Below are positions 10,310 to 21,370 of a stretch of 64,000 nt of DNA, piece after piece (position 1 is the first letter of the stretch; the number at the start of each line of letters is the position of its first letter). This DNA comes from Caenorhabditis elegans (taxonomy: Eukaryota > Nematoda > Chromadorea > Rhabditida > Rhabditidae), in NCBI RefSeq assembly GCF_000002985.6, contig NC_003282.8:1054001-1118000 (forward strand). The letters run 5' to 3'. The position numbers and the translations under genes are program-made. A model generated the notes under the pieces. It was not told the DNA's origin. It saw only the letters and a program-made list of their open reading frames with translations, and made no database searches.

Positions 10310-10870
10310 TTTCAAACTTCAGGGAAGCAACTAGGTAGTTCCAGAGCACAATGACCTAGGCGTCCGCCCCAGTGGTCAGCTGCAGCAGCGGTGCCAGTCT
10401 CTGTGATGATGCTCTCTGTTTTTGTTGACAACTCTGTGTCAGCTGATCTAGAAACTGAACTCCTCGAAGGGTGTTGTGTGTTGTGTGTTTCTCTTTTTCC
10501 CGGGCGGCGGCCGACGCGGTAGGCAGTGCCATGATGTTCCGACGTTCGAGGTGGCAGCAGCACAACAACACACAGCGGAGAAGAAGCATGCGAACAAAAA
10601 AAACGTCTGGTTTCTCTGATGCCCTAGCCCTCACCCACCCCACCCCGACTACTGGTACCAGGCGCCTCCTCGCCGCTCTTCAAGACCACCCCGTCGACGA
10701 CGCTGCGCCAAAACAAACACGGCGACTGGCACGCTTCTTCTCAACTGCGTCTTCTTCTTATCCGCGCGGAACACACACAACACACACACACGGCATATAA
10801 TAATTGTTTTGGCTCCGGCGTTCGGTGGGCTCCGCGCGGAGCAAAAGGAGCAAAAGAACGCACGTAGGAA
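10310..10870. other. GC-rich island in the gene-poor stretch
   Basis: GC content rises sharply here, with CpG-containing blocks (CGGGCGGCGGCCGACGCGG near 10501) and a palindrome TCCGCGCGGA near 10835. It contains a 109-residue plus-strand frame (10471-10800), but the translation is low-complexity (His/Thr/Arg-rich) with no domain, so I do not call a protein. A promoter or enhancer is possible. Confidence 0.4.
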
Positions 10871-12964
10871 TTCGTCATTTATGTTTTGGTGACTAGGGAC
10901 TAGTAGTCTTGAAAGAGTAGGATATTAGTATGAGGAGAGGTGAAAGAATCCAAGGGTCCAAAAAGATTTTTAGCATTTAAGGAGTCTAAACTTTTCCGAA
11001 CACCTCGTGAAATTTTGCACCTGGCAGCAATTTTTGCACCTGGAGGGGTTCAGTTACTACATGAAAACTTTGAGGTTTTAGAGGGGTATTGTAGGATTAC
11101 TGTAGTATTAATGTAGGGCTACTGTAGAAATACAAAAAAATTACGGTAGGGCTACTGTAGTATTACTGTAGGGCTACTGTAGAATTACAGAAAAATTACG
11201 ATAGGGGTACGATCACTGTAACAGTTGATGCACCATGTTTTGCCGATTAACTTTGACAGCTTATATCTCGATTACTTTTACTGATATCAAAAAATGTTTA
11301 AAAATAGAACTATAGAGAAAGATATAAGAAATGTTTTGTCTGTTGCCAATTTTTGAACCAAAAACAACCAAGATTTGAACCAATGAAGTTGTGCTTGGCA
11401 TTTTACTTTGAATGATCATATCTTGGTTTTTTAAAGAGATATCAAAAATTGTTAAACTACATTATTATAGAAAAGGTTATAATAAACATTTTGTCACTAG
11501 ACAATGTTTTGATAACACCAAACACAACTGAAATACAAGACGTCAAAAAGCTGACGAAGGATTTTCAGTCGATGCACCATGTTTTTTTAAATTTCACAAA
11601 GTTTCCTATTTCCCATTCAAAATCACTAACCTTTTATTTTCAAATACTCAAATACGTAACCTTTTACCTTATCACATACCCTGGTCACCCCAACTCGTGG
11701 TATCAGGTTACCCCCTCGTAACCCATTCCGCGTGACCGCATGCCTGCCGGCGCGGCGGCAAGCGGCCTGGCACGGAGCTATGGGTGCCTGCCGGTGACAT
11801 GATGATGCCCGTCCAACCATAGATAATAATAGGTAGACACCACATACAAACATATGTGTGTGTGTGCGTTCTTTTTTTGTTGGAAAAATGAGAGAGAAAC
11901 TTTGACCACATACAAACATTTATGGCTATATCTAGTTGGATTTCAAAAACCATGTGTTTGACCTACATGTAGTACGGATTAACGGGATTGGTGGAAAATG
12001 TGGATAGGACCTTTGAAAACTGGGTTGATAGTGATTTCAGATCATGGTGCATGGACTAGATTTTAGGCAGGCGCGGGGCCTGAAGCCTGCCTGAAACCTG
12101 CCTGCTTTTTCCCCTTTTATGCATTTTAGGTGTATTTACACTGATGATTTTCAAATTAAAAAAAAAAGAAAAAAAAAACACGTATGATTTAGCATAAGTA
12201 TTGAGGCAGGCGGAGATCGCCTGAAGGCCAGGCAGGTAGGCGTTTTATCGCCTACATAGGAGCCCTACACTTCAAAGTTGAGTCATATGAAATCAATGTA
12301 GAAAAAATTATGAAAAACAGCTTAACTAAACGTAACCGAAATATGGCCTCGATGCACCATGTTCAGAACTTTTCTTCGACAGACTCTATCTAAGAAGTGT
12401 TAATTTAAAAAAAAAAATTCCGATAAAACCAAAACCAGCCAAAATATGTAAGGAATTATGAAGAATGAAACAATTATTAAAAAGTTCCGAGAGGAGGAGT
12501 CCCAAGATAAAACAATAGCCTCACTCTCTCTCTCCCATATAACAACAAATGAAAACAACCTCCCAAAAAAAAACCAAACACAGAAGTAGACAATTGAAAG
12601 AGTGACGGGATGGTGAGAAACCAGTTCAAATGACCAGGTCATTGTTTCAGAGAAAACTGGTCACTTTTGTCGAGTTTTTTTTTGGGCAAACTATGTTAGG
12701 CAAGCCAATATCTCGGCTTTTTATGCTATTTGTAATTTTTTCCACGGGTTAATGTAGAAAAAGAGGTGAGCAATATTTTGTCAGTTGATAATTATTTTAT
12801 AAACCCAGAGACAATTTAGATATAGAGCTGGTAAAGTTAAGTTTGCAAAACTTATCGATGCACCATGTTTTTATTTTGGTTTATTTTAGCGATATTAGTT
12901 ACATATCAACTACAAATGTATAGAATAATGAATAAAACATTTATTACCAATAGACAACTTACTG
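10871..12964. other. Gene-free, repeat-rich stretch
   Basis: It holds short repeats of GGGCTACTGTAGTATTACTGTAG (11090-11200), GATGCACCATG units, and two inverted GCCTGCCTG / GGCAGGCGG blocks near 12065-12245 resembling a small foldback element. A related pair lies near 16950-17160. I see no coding exon. Confidence 0.5.
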
Positions 12965-13365
12965 GATAAACAGGGCGCGATTGGTGGGATAGCGGAGCGT
13001 CGTTTGAAAGTTTGAAAAATTGCAAGTTCTCTTTTTTTTTTGTGCAAAAAAGCTGGTAATAATGCACAAAAAAGTCATGTAAAATTTCAAATTCCCACCA
13101 AAAATTATTGGATAAACAGAGCGCGCTAGGGGATAGCGGAGTGTCGTTAGAAACTAGTAAATTTCAAAACTTGAAGGCTTCTAGTGGTGAAATCGATTTT
13201 GTTTTGGTGGTCGGTGGTGCAAAGCTGATAAATTTTAAATTCATAATTTAATCTGTGATTAGAGGGAGTTGGCCCGAAATTTGGAACTTTTTCTTTAAAA
13301 AAAAACTTCAAGTTAAATTGGCTAAACATCAAGCACTAGAGGGATAACGGAGTGTCGTTTGAAAT
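12965..13365 (+). repeat. Three ~45-bp GC-island repeats
   Basis: Copies begin at about 12967, 13110 and 13320: each is (G)(G/C)(A/C)TAAACA..GCGC, a short variable part, then GGGATA(G/A)CGGAG(T/C)GTCGTT(T/A)G. They are spaced roughly 143 and 210 bp apart, in the same orientation as the copies near 4.6 and 6.5 kb. Confidence 0.75.
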
Positions 13366-13459
13366 TCAATGTTGCACTTGAAAACTGATAAAAAAGGGCC
13401 CAAACCCAACCCTAGATGGGTCCAAGCCTAGACAGGTCCCAGAAATTTCTAGAGAGCTC

Positions 13460-13790
13460 CAGATAGGCCAAACTCACTCACGTTTTTTCGTCTTTTTCTC
13501 GAAGAGTCCTCGCGCGCGGCGGAGTGCGGAAGCGGCATGATGCGACGCGACGAGCACTGCGGAAAAATGCCTGCGTCTCTTCGTCTCGCACGCTCTATCG
13601 GCTCGTTCCGCGCGCCCCTCCTGGTGTCGACTGGCACGTCGGGGCGCCCCCCCGCTGGCCACTTAGAGACGCAGAGTGTGGGAAAAAGAATGACCAGTGG
13701 TTGAAAAAATGACATTCAAAAAAGAAGAAGAAGAAGAAGGAAGGAGCAACAAACCACCAAACAACACAAAATTGATAAGGGTATGGGAAA
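13460..13790. other. GC-rich island
   Basis: A CpG-rich patch (CGCGCGGCGGAGTGCGGAAGCG near 13511, GGGGCGCCCCCCCGC near 13640) ending in GAGACGCAGAGTGTGGG. Overlapping frames on both strands are by-products of GC content. No splice-consistent gene. Similar islands at 14880-15180, 16440-16740 and 20100-20350 are also rich in GAGACGC motifs. Confidence 0.35.
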
Positions 13791-13799
13791 TCGCACAAT

Positions 13800-14785
13800 T
13801 TTTGAGAATTCTCTCAAATAGGTCTAGGAGGTCTAAAAACTGAAATTCTGAATTGAGAAATCTATATTTAGGTCAAAAAGGTCTAAGTGTTAGGATCCTG
13901 AGCTATATTTCAGCCTAACGGAGTCTAAAATGCCAAAAATCATAGACTGGGTCTTTTTTGCAACCTAATTTTGGCATGTTTATACTTTTTATAGGTAGGG
14001 AGCCAAATTACGGACTAAAAGGTGATCGGTCTAGGGACTGGAATTTTGGTCTGAACGTTTGATTTGGGCTGTAAAGGCATTGATATTGGCCAGTCTTGGC
14101 CAGGCCATAACTTTTCCCGAAAGGGTTACAAACAGGGTTCTAGAGACTCTAGTTTTGGCCCAAAAAGGAGTTATGAAGCAAAAAGGGCCACAATACCCCA
14201 AAAATAACCTAAATGGTCCAAGTGTTGAGTTACGTTTCCTACCTGTTTAGTCTGGCAAAAAAAGCCTAGAAACCCTAATTCTGATCTAGGACCAAAATTT
14301 TATCATAAAGAGTATCAAAAAAGGCATAGGGACTTGAATTTCGGTCTGAAAGTTTGATTTGGTCTATGAAAGCCCTAATCTTGCAGGTCATACTTAGGCT
14401 GGAAGGCTTACAAACAGGGCTCTAAGTACTTTATTTTTAGCCACGCTAATCCTGATCTAGGACCCTTATTTTATCTCAAAGAGTTTCAAAAAGAGGCCCT
14501 TGAATATTGGCCGATCTGGTCTCAATGGGAACTTAAGAACCATGGGTCTTTCGTCTGGCAGAATAGGCTTAATTTGGGCCTAGGACCCGGATTTTATCTC
14601 ATAGGGTTTCAATAAGTAAGCCCAAGCCTAAGCTTCAGCCTAAGCTCAAGCCTGAGCTCAAACCTCAGCCTAAGCTTAGACCCCAAGTTTGGCCAAAGGA
14701 TCCTTGAAGAAGGACCAATATTTATTCGAATTTTTACCAAATATAAAGTACCATACTAAAAAACTTTTTTCATATCTTTCTGTAT
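13800..14785. other. Degenerate GGTCTAGG-type simple sequence, no gene
   Basis: The stretch is built from loosely repeated words such as GGTCTAAAA, CCTAGGACC, TTTTATCTCA and AAGCCTAAGC. The end (14600-14690) is a degenerate GCCTAA-like tract. There is no open frame of interest. Confidence 0.5.
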
Positions 14786-15260
14786 TTGTATGTTCTCTAC
14801 TTTTTTCTTCTGTCTTCTTTACAAAACCTCCCCCCCCCCCCCCCATCTATCCATGATTCACATGCTGCCACACCTCCCCCACACTATTTCACTCTTTTTT
14901 CCTGCTGCTGCTGCTGCTGCAAGCATCGAGAAATACACACACAAATACACGGTGCTGGGTCACCACCTGGAGCCACCCATGGCTCTTTTCATATGTTTTT
15001 GCCTGGAAAATGACGACGACGCGGCAGCGGCAGCGGCAGAGACGCGGAGAACAAGCAGGGAGCGGAAGGAGTACGGGACCAGCGGGGCTAAGGGGGGCCT
15101 GGGAACCGGGGAGCCAAAAGTGGTCTGGGATCGTGCAAGGAACCAGGGAACCGAGTAAGCAAGGGAAACGGGGGTGCAAAAGCATTGCTTCATTCAGTTC
15201 CAAACTTGAGAAATTCAAAAAAAAAACAAAGCCCACGGGCATAGGAATTCTAAGGTGATA
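14786..15260. other. GC-rich island with poly-C (15 C) and CTG repeats
   Basis: A run of 15 Cs lies at 14830-14844 and a (CTG)6 tract near 14901-14919. The rest is GC-rich, with GCAGCGGCAGCGGCAG near 15022. Frames in several phases translate to low-complexity peptides. I see no gene. Confidence 0.45.
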
Positions 15261-15433
15261 AGCACCGAGGCATCAAAAACGCTAGTTCGATTTTCATACA
15301 CTTGAGCATTAGAAAAATCTTGTGTAGGCCTTCTAAGTCCAAAAGCCCAAAAACCGGTCGAAAAGGTCAGGTTTTTTTCAGAATTATTGAATTTTCTGGG
15401 GATTTCTTTTTGCTCTCTTTTTGTCCCCTGCTC

Positions 15434-15505
15434 AGCCTAAGCCTAAGCCTAAGCCTAAGCCTAATCCTTAGACTAAGCCTAAGCCTGAGCCTAAGCCTAG
15501 ACCTG
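15434..15505 (+). repeat. Interstitial telomeric repeat, GCCTAA orientation
   Basis: Five consecutive perfect GCCTAA hexamers from 15434, followed by about seven degenerate ones. GCCTAA is the complement of the C. elegans telomere repeat TTAGGC. A frame of alternating Ser/Leu here is the translation of the repeat, not a protein. Confidence 0.9.
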
Positions 15506-15706
15506 AGGCCAACCTTTGGCTCTCTGCAATTCTGACACCTCAAGGTACTTTTCCAGTCGACCAACTAGTACTACTACGACTAATACTAGAAACTTCTGTT
15601 GTTGTTGTCGTTCCGCGTCGCACCGCGCTGGCACCGACCGGCACACTGGCTCCGCCTGCCTAGCAGAGACTAGGCTGGCAGAAAAATGAGGAAAAAAACT
15701 AGGAGC

Positions 15707-15724
15707 GGGGGGGGGGGGGGGGGG
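15707..15724 (+). repeat. Mono-G tract, 18 G
   Basis: Eighteen consecutive Gs followed by TAGGGG. Long G tracts in C. elegans are known sites of DOG-1/FANCJ-dependent genome stability, and this one could form G-quadruplex structure. Confidence 0.9.
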
Positions 15725-17380
15725 TAGGGGTTGCTTGGGACCTTGGAGTTGAAAATTCTTGAAGTCAAGGGGTCTTGAGCTTCACGGGCCTACTGGACCT
15801 CCTTGGGCTTAGGGCCTACTGGTCTTTGGACTAGAAAACTCAAGGACTTTGAGTAAGAAACAACTGAGCTAGAAGATGAACAACAGGTGTAAGCCAGGGT
15901 AATACAGAACCTACATATAGTACAGGGAGTCTACATTTTGGTCTACATACATTCGGGCTAAAAGTTTTTATTTAGTCCAAACGGATCAAGCTTAGACTTT
16001 AGCTTCAGATTTGAAAGGTCGAACTGTAGGTATGAGCGATGCAACTTCCTGTTTAGGCGTATCAAGCTGTTTTATTTATCTAGCGAAGAACGGGAGAGCC
16101 TGAAGGCATCTAGATTACCAATTACACCCTATCAGAAACAAAACCGACAAAATTTCGAAATTTGGGTAATAAGCTCGGTTTTGATGTCGTAAGCTTTGAT
16201 CGGGTGGCTGAATGAAAGGCTTTTGAGATTCTTCAAGGGATCTAGGTGGTTATGGAAGGATCTAAAGACACTAGACTTTAAGGCTTAGAGCTTTAAATGG
16301 CTTGGCTAGGTCCTATGCACCCTTAACCTATCAGAAACAAAACCGACATATAACATCAAAAAATTATCGCCACATAAAAAAAAATTGCATGCAAACAAAA
16401 AAATGTTTTCCTCTTTTTTTTTCTATCTCTTCCCTTTTTCTCGTTTCATCATTCCCCCATACTCTCCCTGAAAGTGGTACCGACAGATACGGAGCCCCCC
16501 GTCCTCCCCTGACCAGTCGCCTGGTCAGCTTAACCAGCATGAGACGCAGAGAGTCGCAGCGCCCCGGCGAGAGGAGCGGCGTCACTGAAGAGACTGGTGA
16601 GAGAACGGGACGGAATTTTTTTTTTTTCGTTTTTATGTTTTTGCATTTTCCTGCTGTGTTGCTCTCGGTGTTGCGCCCCCCGTGCTTGTCCGTGCCTTCT
16701 GGGAAATTGGAGAGCTGGAGAAATAGAGGGCTAGAGATTGAAGTGTTAAAAATAGGCAATTTTTTTTCTGATGAGCAACACTCAGGGCCATCGGTAAAAG
16801 GGGAGTAAAGTGGCGGAATTTTGAAAATTCAAGGAGCTTTGTATAGCCTAAAATTACAGTTTGTCAGACAATCAAAATATGTACCAATTTTGAAAAATGT
16901 TTCAAGTTACTATTTGGAATTCTGAATGTCGTAGGGCTTCCATGGTAGGCAGGTGGGCAGGCATGACTTCAAGGCCTGACGCCTGTCTGATACCTGCCCG
17001 CCTGACACCGGCATTTCGCTTTTTTTGGCATTTTTAGGTCAAATTACAAATTTTAAAATTTTCTCATTTCTATCAGTTTGATAAACACAATTAAGAAATT
17101 GAAAAACGTATGTTTTGCATAAGGCGCGTATTGAGGCAGGCAGGCGTTTTAACGCCTACATGGAAGTTTTTTTAAAATAAAATGAAAAAATTTGCTGTGG
17201 AGGAGCAGTTTGAGCTATGCAACAGTCGATTTGAAACTTTCCGTCAAAAAACCTAAAATTAACTAAACTATGCCCTTTTGCTTTTTTAACCTAAAAATCT
17301 TCAATTTCAAATCGAATCACAGTAAATGACTCAACACCTAAGCTACGAACAAATTTCGCATTTTTAATATAGGATCAGAC
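15725..17380. other. Gene-free stretch with a GC-rich island at 16440-16740
   Basis: Mostly unique-looking AT-rich DNA with a GC patch (GAGACGCAGAGAGTCGCAGCGCC near 16541). The inverted blocks GGCAGGTGGGCAGGC (about 16950) and GAGGCAGGCAGGCGTTTTAACGCC (about 17131) resemble those at 12065-12245. No supported exon. Confidence 0.4.
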
Positions 17381-17476
17381 TTAGGCTTAGGCTTAGGCTT
17401 AGGCTTAGGCTTAGGCTTAGGCATAGGCTCAGGCTTAGGCTTAGGTCTAAGTTTAGGTTCAGGTTTAAGCTTAGGC
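17381..17476 (+). repeat. Interstitial telomeric repeat, TTAGGC orientation
   Basis: Seven perfect TTAGGC hexamers (17381-17422) followed by about nine degenerate ones ending near 17476. The orientation is opposite to the tract at 15434-15505, so the two face each other about 1.9 kb apart. Confidence 0.9.
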
Positions 17477-18479
17477 GGCGCTGGGGAATAGAAAAAATAA
17501 AGGAAAATTCCTAAAATTCTTTAAAAAATTCCTTTAAAAATCTAGAAAAAAATAAGGAAAAACGAAAAAAAAATGGGCCATTCCGATGTAGGGTCAAAAA
17601 TCTTTAAAAACCGAGCAAAAACCCCCTGGAAAAATAATTATCAAATATTTCCGATTTGTTCTAAAATTTCAAAAAGAAACCCTAGAAATTATTGAAAAGT
17701 TCTCAAAACTCTGCAAAAATTGTAATTTACAAGTTTTCGCGAAAAAATTTCGAGAAATGCAGAAAATTCAAGTTTTTCGAGAAAAAAGGGCTAAAAACCA
17801 CTGAAAATAACTTTAAAAAATTGGTTAAAAATTGGAAATTCGCGGAACTTCTTATATGTAAATTTAAACATTCTTTGCTTTTTCAGCAGTTTCAGAGTGT
17901 TTCAGAGTGTTTATTCATTGTCCCTTTCCCCCCTATTGTCCTCCTCAGCTTCTCATCATTAAATTGTTTTGCATCGTCGTGTGTGACTTTGTTCCTTGTT
18001 TCTTCGTTTCCTTCTTTTACAAGTGTTTTTGGTTACTTTCCATTTTTCGCTACTTTTCAAATAGTTTCAAGAATACGAGAAGAGGAACGAGATTGAAACG
18101 AGAAAGTGAAGGAGAAGGTGCTAGGAAACTGTTGGGGCTTAAGCTATGGAGATTAACGTAAAGTTATAACAAAAATTTGAAGTCTTGAAGCCCAATTAGA
18201 CGAAGCTGTGGACGAAGTTTTGGTAAAATCGAAGACCGCCGAGTTAGGAGCTAGTGGTTAAGAAAAGCTTGCATTTTTGTTTGTTTAACAGCCTCTATTG
18301 GGAAGTGGAGCAATCCACGACTGGATTATCGGCCACAGTCCCCGGCTAGGACGTGGCTTAAATTACAGCCCAGAGGGATCACCACCAGGCAATGTACCTG
18401 AATCCCAGATCCGCAGTGCATAACACTTGAAGAACGGATCGTCCTTTAATCTTTTAATCTTTAAAACAAATAGGACGAA
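17477..18479. other. Gene-free stretch with a 150-bp GC-richer island (18295-18440)
   Basis: AT-rich DNA up to 18290, then an island containing CCACGACTGGATTATCGGCC and CCCCGGCTAGGACGTGG that does not resemble the surrounding repeats. On the minus strand there is a short coding-like piece ending CTGGGATTCAG at a possible donor GTACAT. It may be a fragment of a dispersed element. No gene called. Confidence 0.35.
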
Positions 18480-19200
18480 AGCCGGCCGAAATATAATGAG
18501 ACATTTTCAGTCGATGCACCATGTCTTGTCTTATTTCCTCTATTAGTCTTGCACCCCTACAGTTAAATTGAAAATTAGTCTTGCATGCAAGACTAATAGA
18601 GGAAATACGGTAACTTGTTTGTTGGCATTTTTTGATAGAACCAAAGACAGCCGAGATATTGGGCGTCAAAGCTGACTGAGGCATTTTCAGTTGATGCACC
18701 ATGTGTTGCAGTTTTACCTTGGCTGCCCATAATTCGGTTTGTGTAACAAATATTACGAATTTTAAGTAGAATAATGTATAACAAATAACATACCAGTTAA
18801 AACTTTTTGATAGGAACAAAAACTTTAGTTGATGCACCATGTCCAACAGCTTAACTTTGAATAATCATATCTCGGTTCGTTTAACAGATATCAAAAATGT
18901 TCAAATTGAAAAGTGTAGGATAATGTATAACAAAAATCTTGTTAGTTGACAATTTTTTGATAAAATCTAACGCAGCCTATATATGAGCTGTCGAAGTAAG
19001 GGAAGGCTTGTGCAGTCGATGCACCATGTCATGATGTTTTTCTTTGACGGGCCATAATTCGGTTGATTAAAAAGGTATGAAATAATTTTCAACTACAAAA
19101 TTATAGAAAAGCATGTAACAAATATTTCGTCAGTAGGAATTTTTTCGATAAAACCAAATACTGGCGAGATATAAAATATAAACTGTCAAAAAACATTTTT
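18480..19200. repeat. Dispersed repeat block, GATGCACCATG family
   Basis: CGATGCACCATGTC or TTGATGCACCATGTG occur near 18513, 18692, 18830 and 19018, with ATATCTCGG and GTTGACAATTTTTTGATAAAA between them. A 22-bp inverted repeat (18532-18553 with 18586-18607; TATTTCCTCTATTAGTCTTG and complement) with a ~32-nt loop lies within it. Confidence 0.75.
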
Positions 19201-19397
19201 TCCAGATTTGAAAAAAATATGTGTTGCTATTACTGTGTTGTCTTTACTGAATTCTTGAATTTTCTGGGATTTTTTTTTCTCTCTTTATGTCCTTCCGCCC
19301 AGCCTAAGCCTAATATTAAGCCTAAGCGTAGGCGTAAAGCTACGCCTAACTTGCCTAAATATATTGAATATTGAAGACTTTGAGAAAAATTGCTTAC

Positions 19398-20101
19398 CGT
19401 CATTTATACGCAGATTTGTAGAGTCCAGCCAAACTTTGAACCCTGAAAATTGAAACTACTTTGCGATGTGGTAAAAAAAATGGCGTGTCAGTTTAAAGGC
19501 ACACGCTGTATTTCCTATTGGATCTCGCCACGATGTCAGTCATCGTGGTCGCTACAGGCGCCGAACTTCACAGATTTGTTCATTCAGAGTTCAGTGCATT
19601 CAGTGCAAAAAAAATCTCAACTTCGAGCTTACTGTACTTGGCAGCCAGTATCTCGGTTCTTTTAGTAGTTGCCAAAAAAATGCTCAATTGGAAAAATGTA
19701 GAAAAACATCTGGCGAGTATTTTTCTAGTTGAAAACTTTGTGATAACTCCAATGATAACCAAGATAAGAACTCATGAAACTGAGTCATGCTGTCTTACTT
19801 CGACTGGTCATATCTCGATTCTTAAAACAGATATCAAAAAATTTATAACTACAAAACTGTAGAAGAACATCTGGCAAATATTTTGTCAGTTGAGAAGATT
19901 TTGAAAAAATCAAAGATAAGGGAGATAAGAATGGACAACTTGCACTAGTTGAAGCGCGAGTCAATTTGTAGGCATATGCCTAGGCAACATTTTGTGTCAG
20001 TTTTCATAGTTCATACTCACCTCCTCCAACAACAGCACCTGGTCAAACTCCAGATACAATTCTTCGCGTGTATTCGCTGCTTCTAGAATTGAAAGCAGTG
20101 T
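19398..20101 (-). other. Two exon-like segments, possible 5' exons of the zinc-finger gene
   Basis: Minus strand. Segment A is 20021-20101 (81 bp, acceptor GCCTTCTAG, donor GAG|GTGAGT). It is open in one frame (TLLSILEAANTREELYLEFD...). Segment B is 19398-19442 (45 bp, acceptor TTTTCAG, donor ACG|GTAAGC). Joining A to B in A's open frame meets a stop after 12 codons, and every frame of B either stops or stops on joining to the zinc-finger exon at 9178. They therefore cannot extend that protein N-terminally, but could be non-coding leader exons of the gene, driven by the GC-rich patch at 20110-20350. Alternatively they are the tail of a small unrecognised gene or chance splice signals. Confidence 0.35.
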
Positions 20102-20640
20102 CTAGAAGGCGATAGTAAGTGAAGCGCCCGCACGGGATTTCCCTCTCTAAAAAAGGGAAAAACAAGAGAGTGTTCGGTCTTCTTCCCGCGCGCCTCCTCT
20201 AGTTATGTAAGGGACTGGTTGGATATGCAATACATGCTAAGCTATTGGTTTGTCATTGTTTTGGCGATTGAGAGCGAGCGAAAAGGGGAGAAAGTTGCCT
20301 TTTCTCCTCTCTCTCTCTCTCGAAGAAGAAGATTTAGAAGTAGAAGTAGGAGAAGAAGAAGAAGATTCTCGCGGGGCTTTTCATTAACTGGTTCAAGATT
20401 GTATCATCTGTATCTGTTGTTGTTGTTGAATGATTTGGCAATTGTTGCATGACACTTTCAATTTGAATATTTGTTTCAGAGGGATATTAGAATATGTGCG
20501 GGCTCCCAGCTGCTCGATCGAGGTGGGAAACTCACTGTCTTCCCCCTTGGTATGCTTTTATCTAAAACCGGAGCAAATTTCAAGAATCGAGTTCATATCG
20601 ATAGATAGAAGTCGATTCAGGGGTGGGCGGCAAACGATTT
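20102..20640. promoter_or_regulatory. Possible promoter region with CT and GAA runs
   Basis: It contains CCCGCGCGCCTCC (20185), a CT run (CTCTCTCTCTCTC near 20311) and GAAGAAGAAGA-type purine tracts. It directly precedes exon-like segment A on the minus strand. A plus-strand piece at about 20480-20548 also sits between an acceptor (TTTGTTTCAG) and a donor (GTATGC), so a plus-strand transcript is equally possible. Weak evidence. Confidence 0.25.
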
Positions 20641-21370
20641 TCCCGGCAAATCGGCAAAAGGCAATTTGCCGCCTCTAGCTTCAGTTTCAGATGTGTGGGA
20701 TGCATGCATGTTATTTTATGTATTGCATTTTGTTATTTTTATCCAGTTATCCCAATAAACGACAATTTAAAAAACCGGCAATATGCCGATTTGACAAACA
20801 TTTTCGACAAATTGTGGTTTTGTACATTTTTTTTGGAAATTTGAGAATTTTGAATTTTAATCGGCAAAATTGTAGGCATCCTATGAATGTTCCTACATCT
20901 ATTTTGAAAAGTTTGCAAATTCTATGGAAATATCTAGAAAAAACGGTCAAAAAATTTCAAAAGGGCACGGTTCCGTTCCATAAAAATCCCTCTAAATACT
21001 TCCGGCAAATTGCAGAAAATACATATTTCTGGCAAACCGGCAAATTACCGGGATTGAAAATTTCCGGCCATCCGGCAAATGGCAAATTGCCGGAATTTAA
21101 TATTTCCGGAAAATGGGCAGATTGCCGGAATTTAAATATCCGGCAAATGGATAGATTGCCGAAAATGAAAATTTCTGGCACACCGGCAATTTGCCGGAAT
21201 TGAAATTTTCCGGCAAATGGGCAGATTGCCGGAATTGAAAAGTTCCGGCAAATAGGCAATTTGCCGAAAATTAACATTTCCGACAAATCGGCAAATTGGC
21301 GGAATTTAAAATTTCTGGCAAATGGGCAAACTGCCGGAATTTAAAAGTTCCGGCAAATCGACATATTAAA
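20640..21370. repeat. Tandem GGCAAATTGCCGG-type repeat
   Basis: From about 20640, and densely from 21000 to 21360, units read TTTCCGGCAAATGGGCAAATTGCCGGAATT with variations, roughly 30-45 bp each. The core GGCAAATTGCC is palindromic. The long frames here on both strands (20691-21203 plus, 20957-21286 minus) are translations of this repeat. Confidence 0.85.

Noticed and set aside
10471..10800. 109-residue plus-strand frame in a GC-rich island
   Set aside because: Low-complexity, no domain, and GC-rich DNA gives long frames by chance; overlapping minus-strand frames are equally long.
15302..15564. Long frames of alternating Ser/Leu or Arg/Leu on both strands
   Set aside because: They are translations of the GCCTAA telomere-like tract.
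20691..21286. 170- and 109-residue frames on opposite strands
   Set aside because: Both are produced by the tandem GGCAAATTGCCGG repeat.
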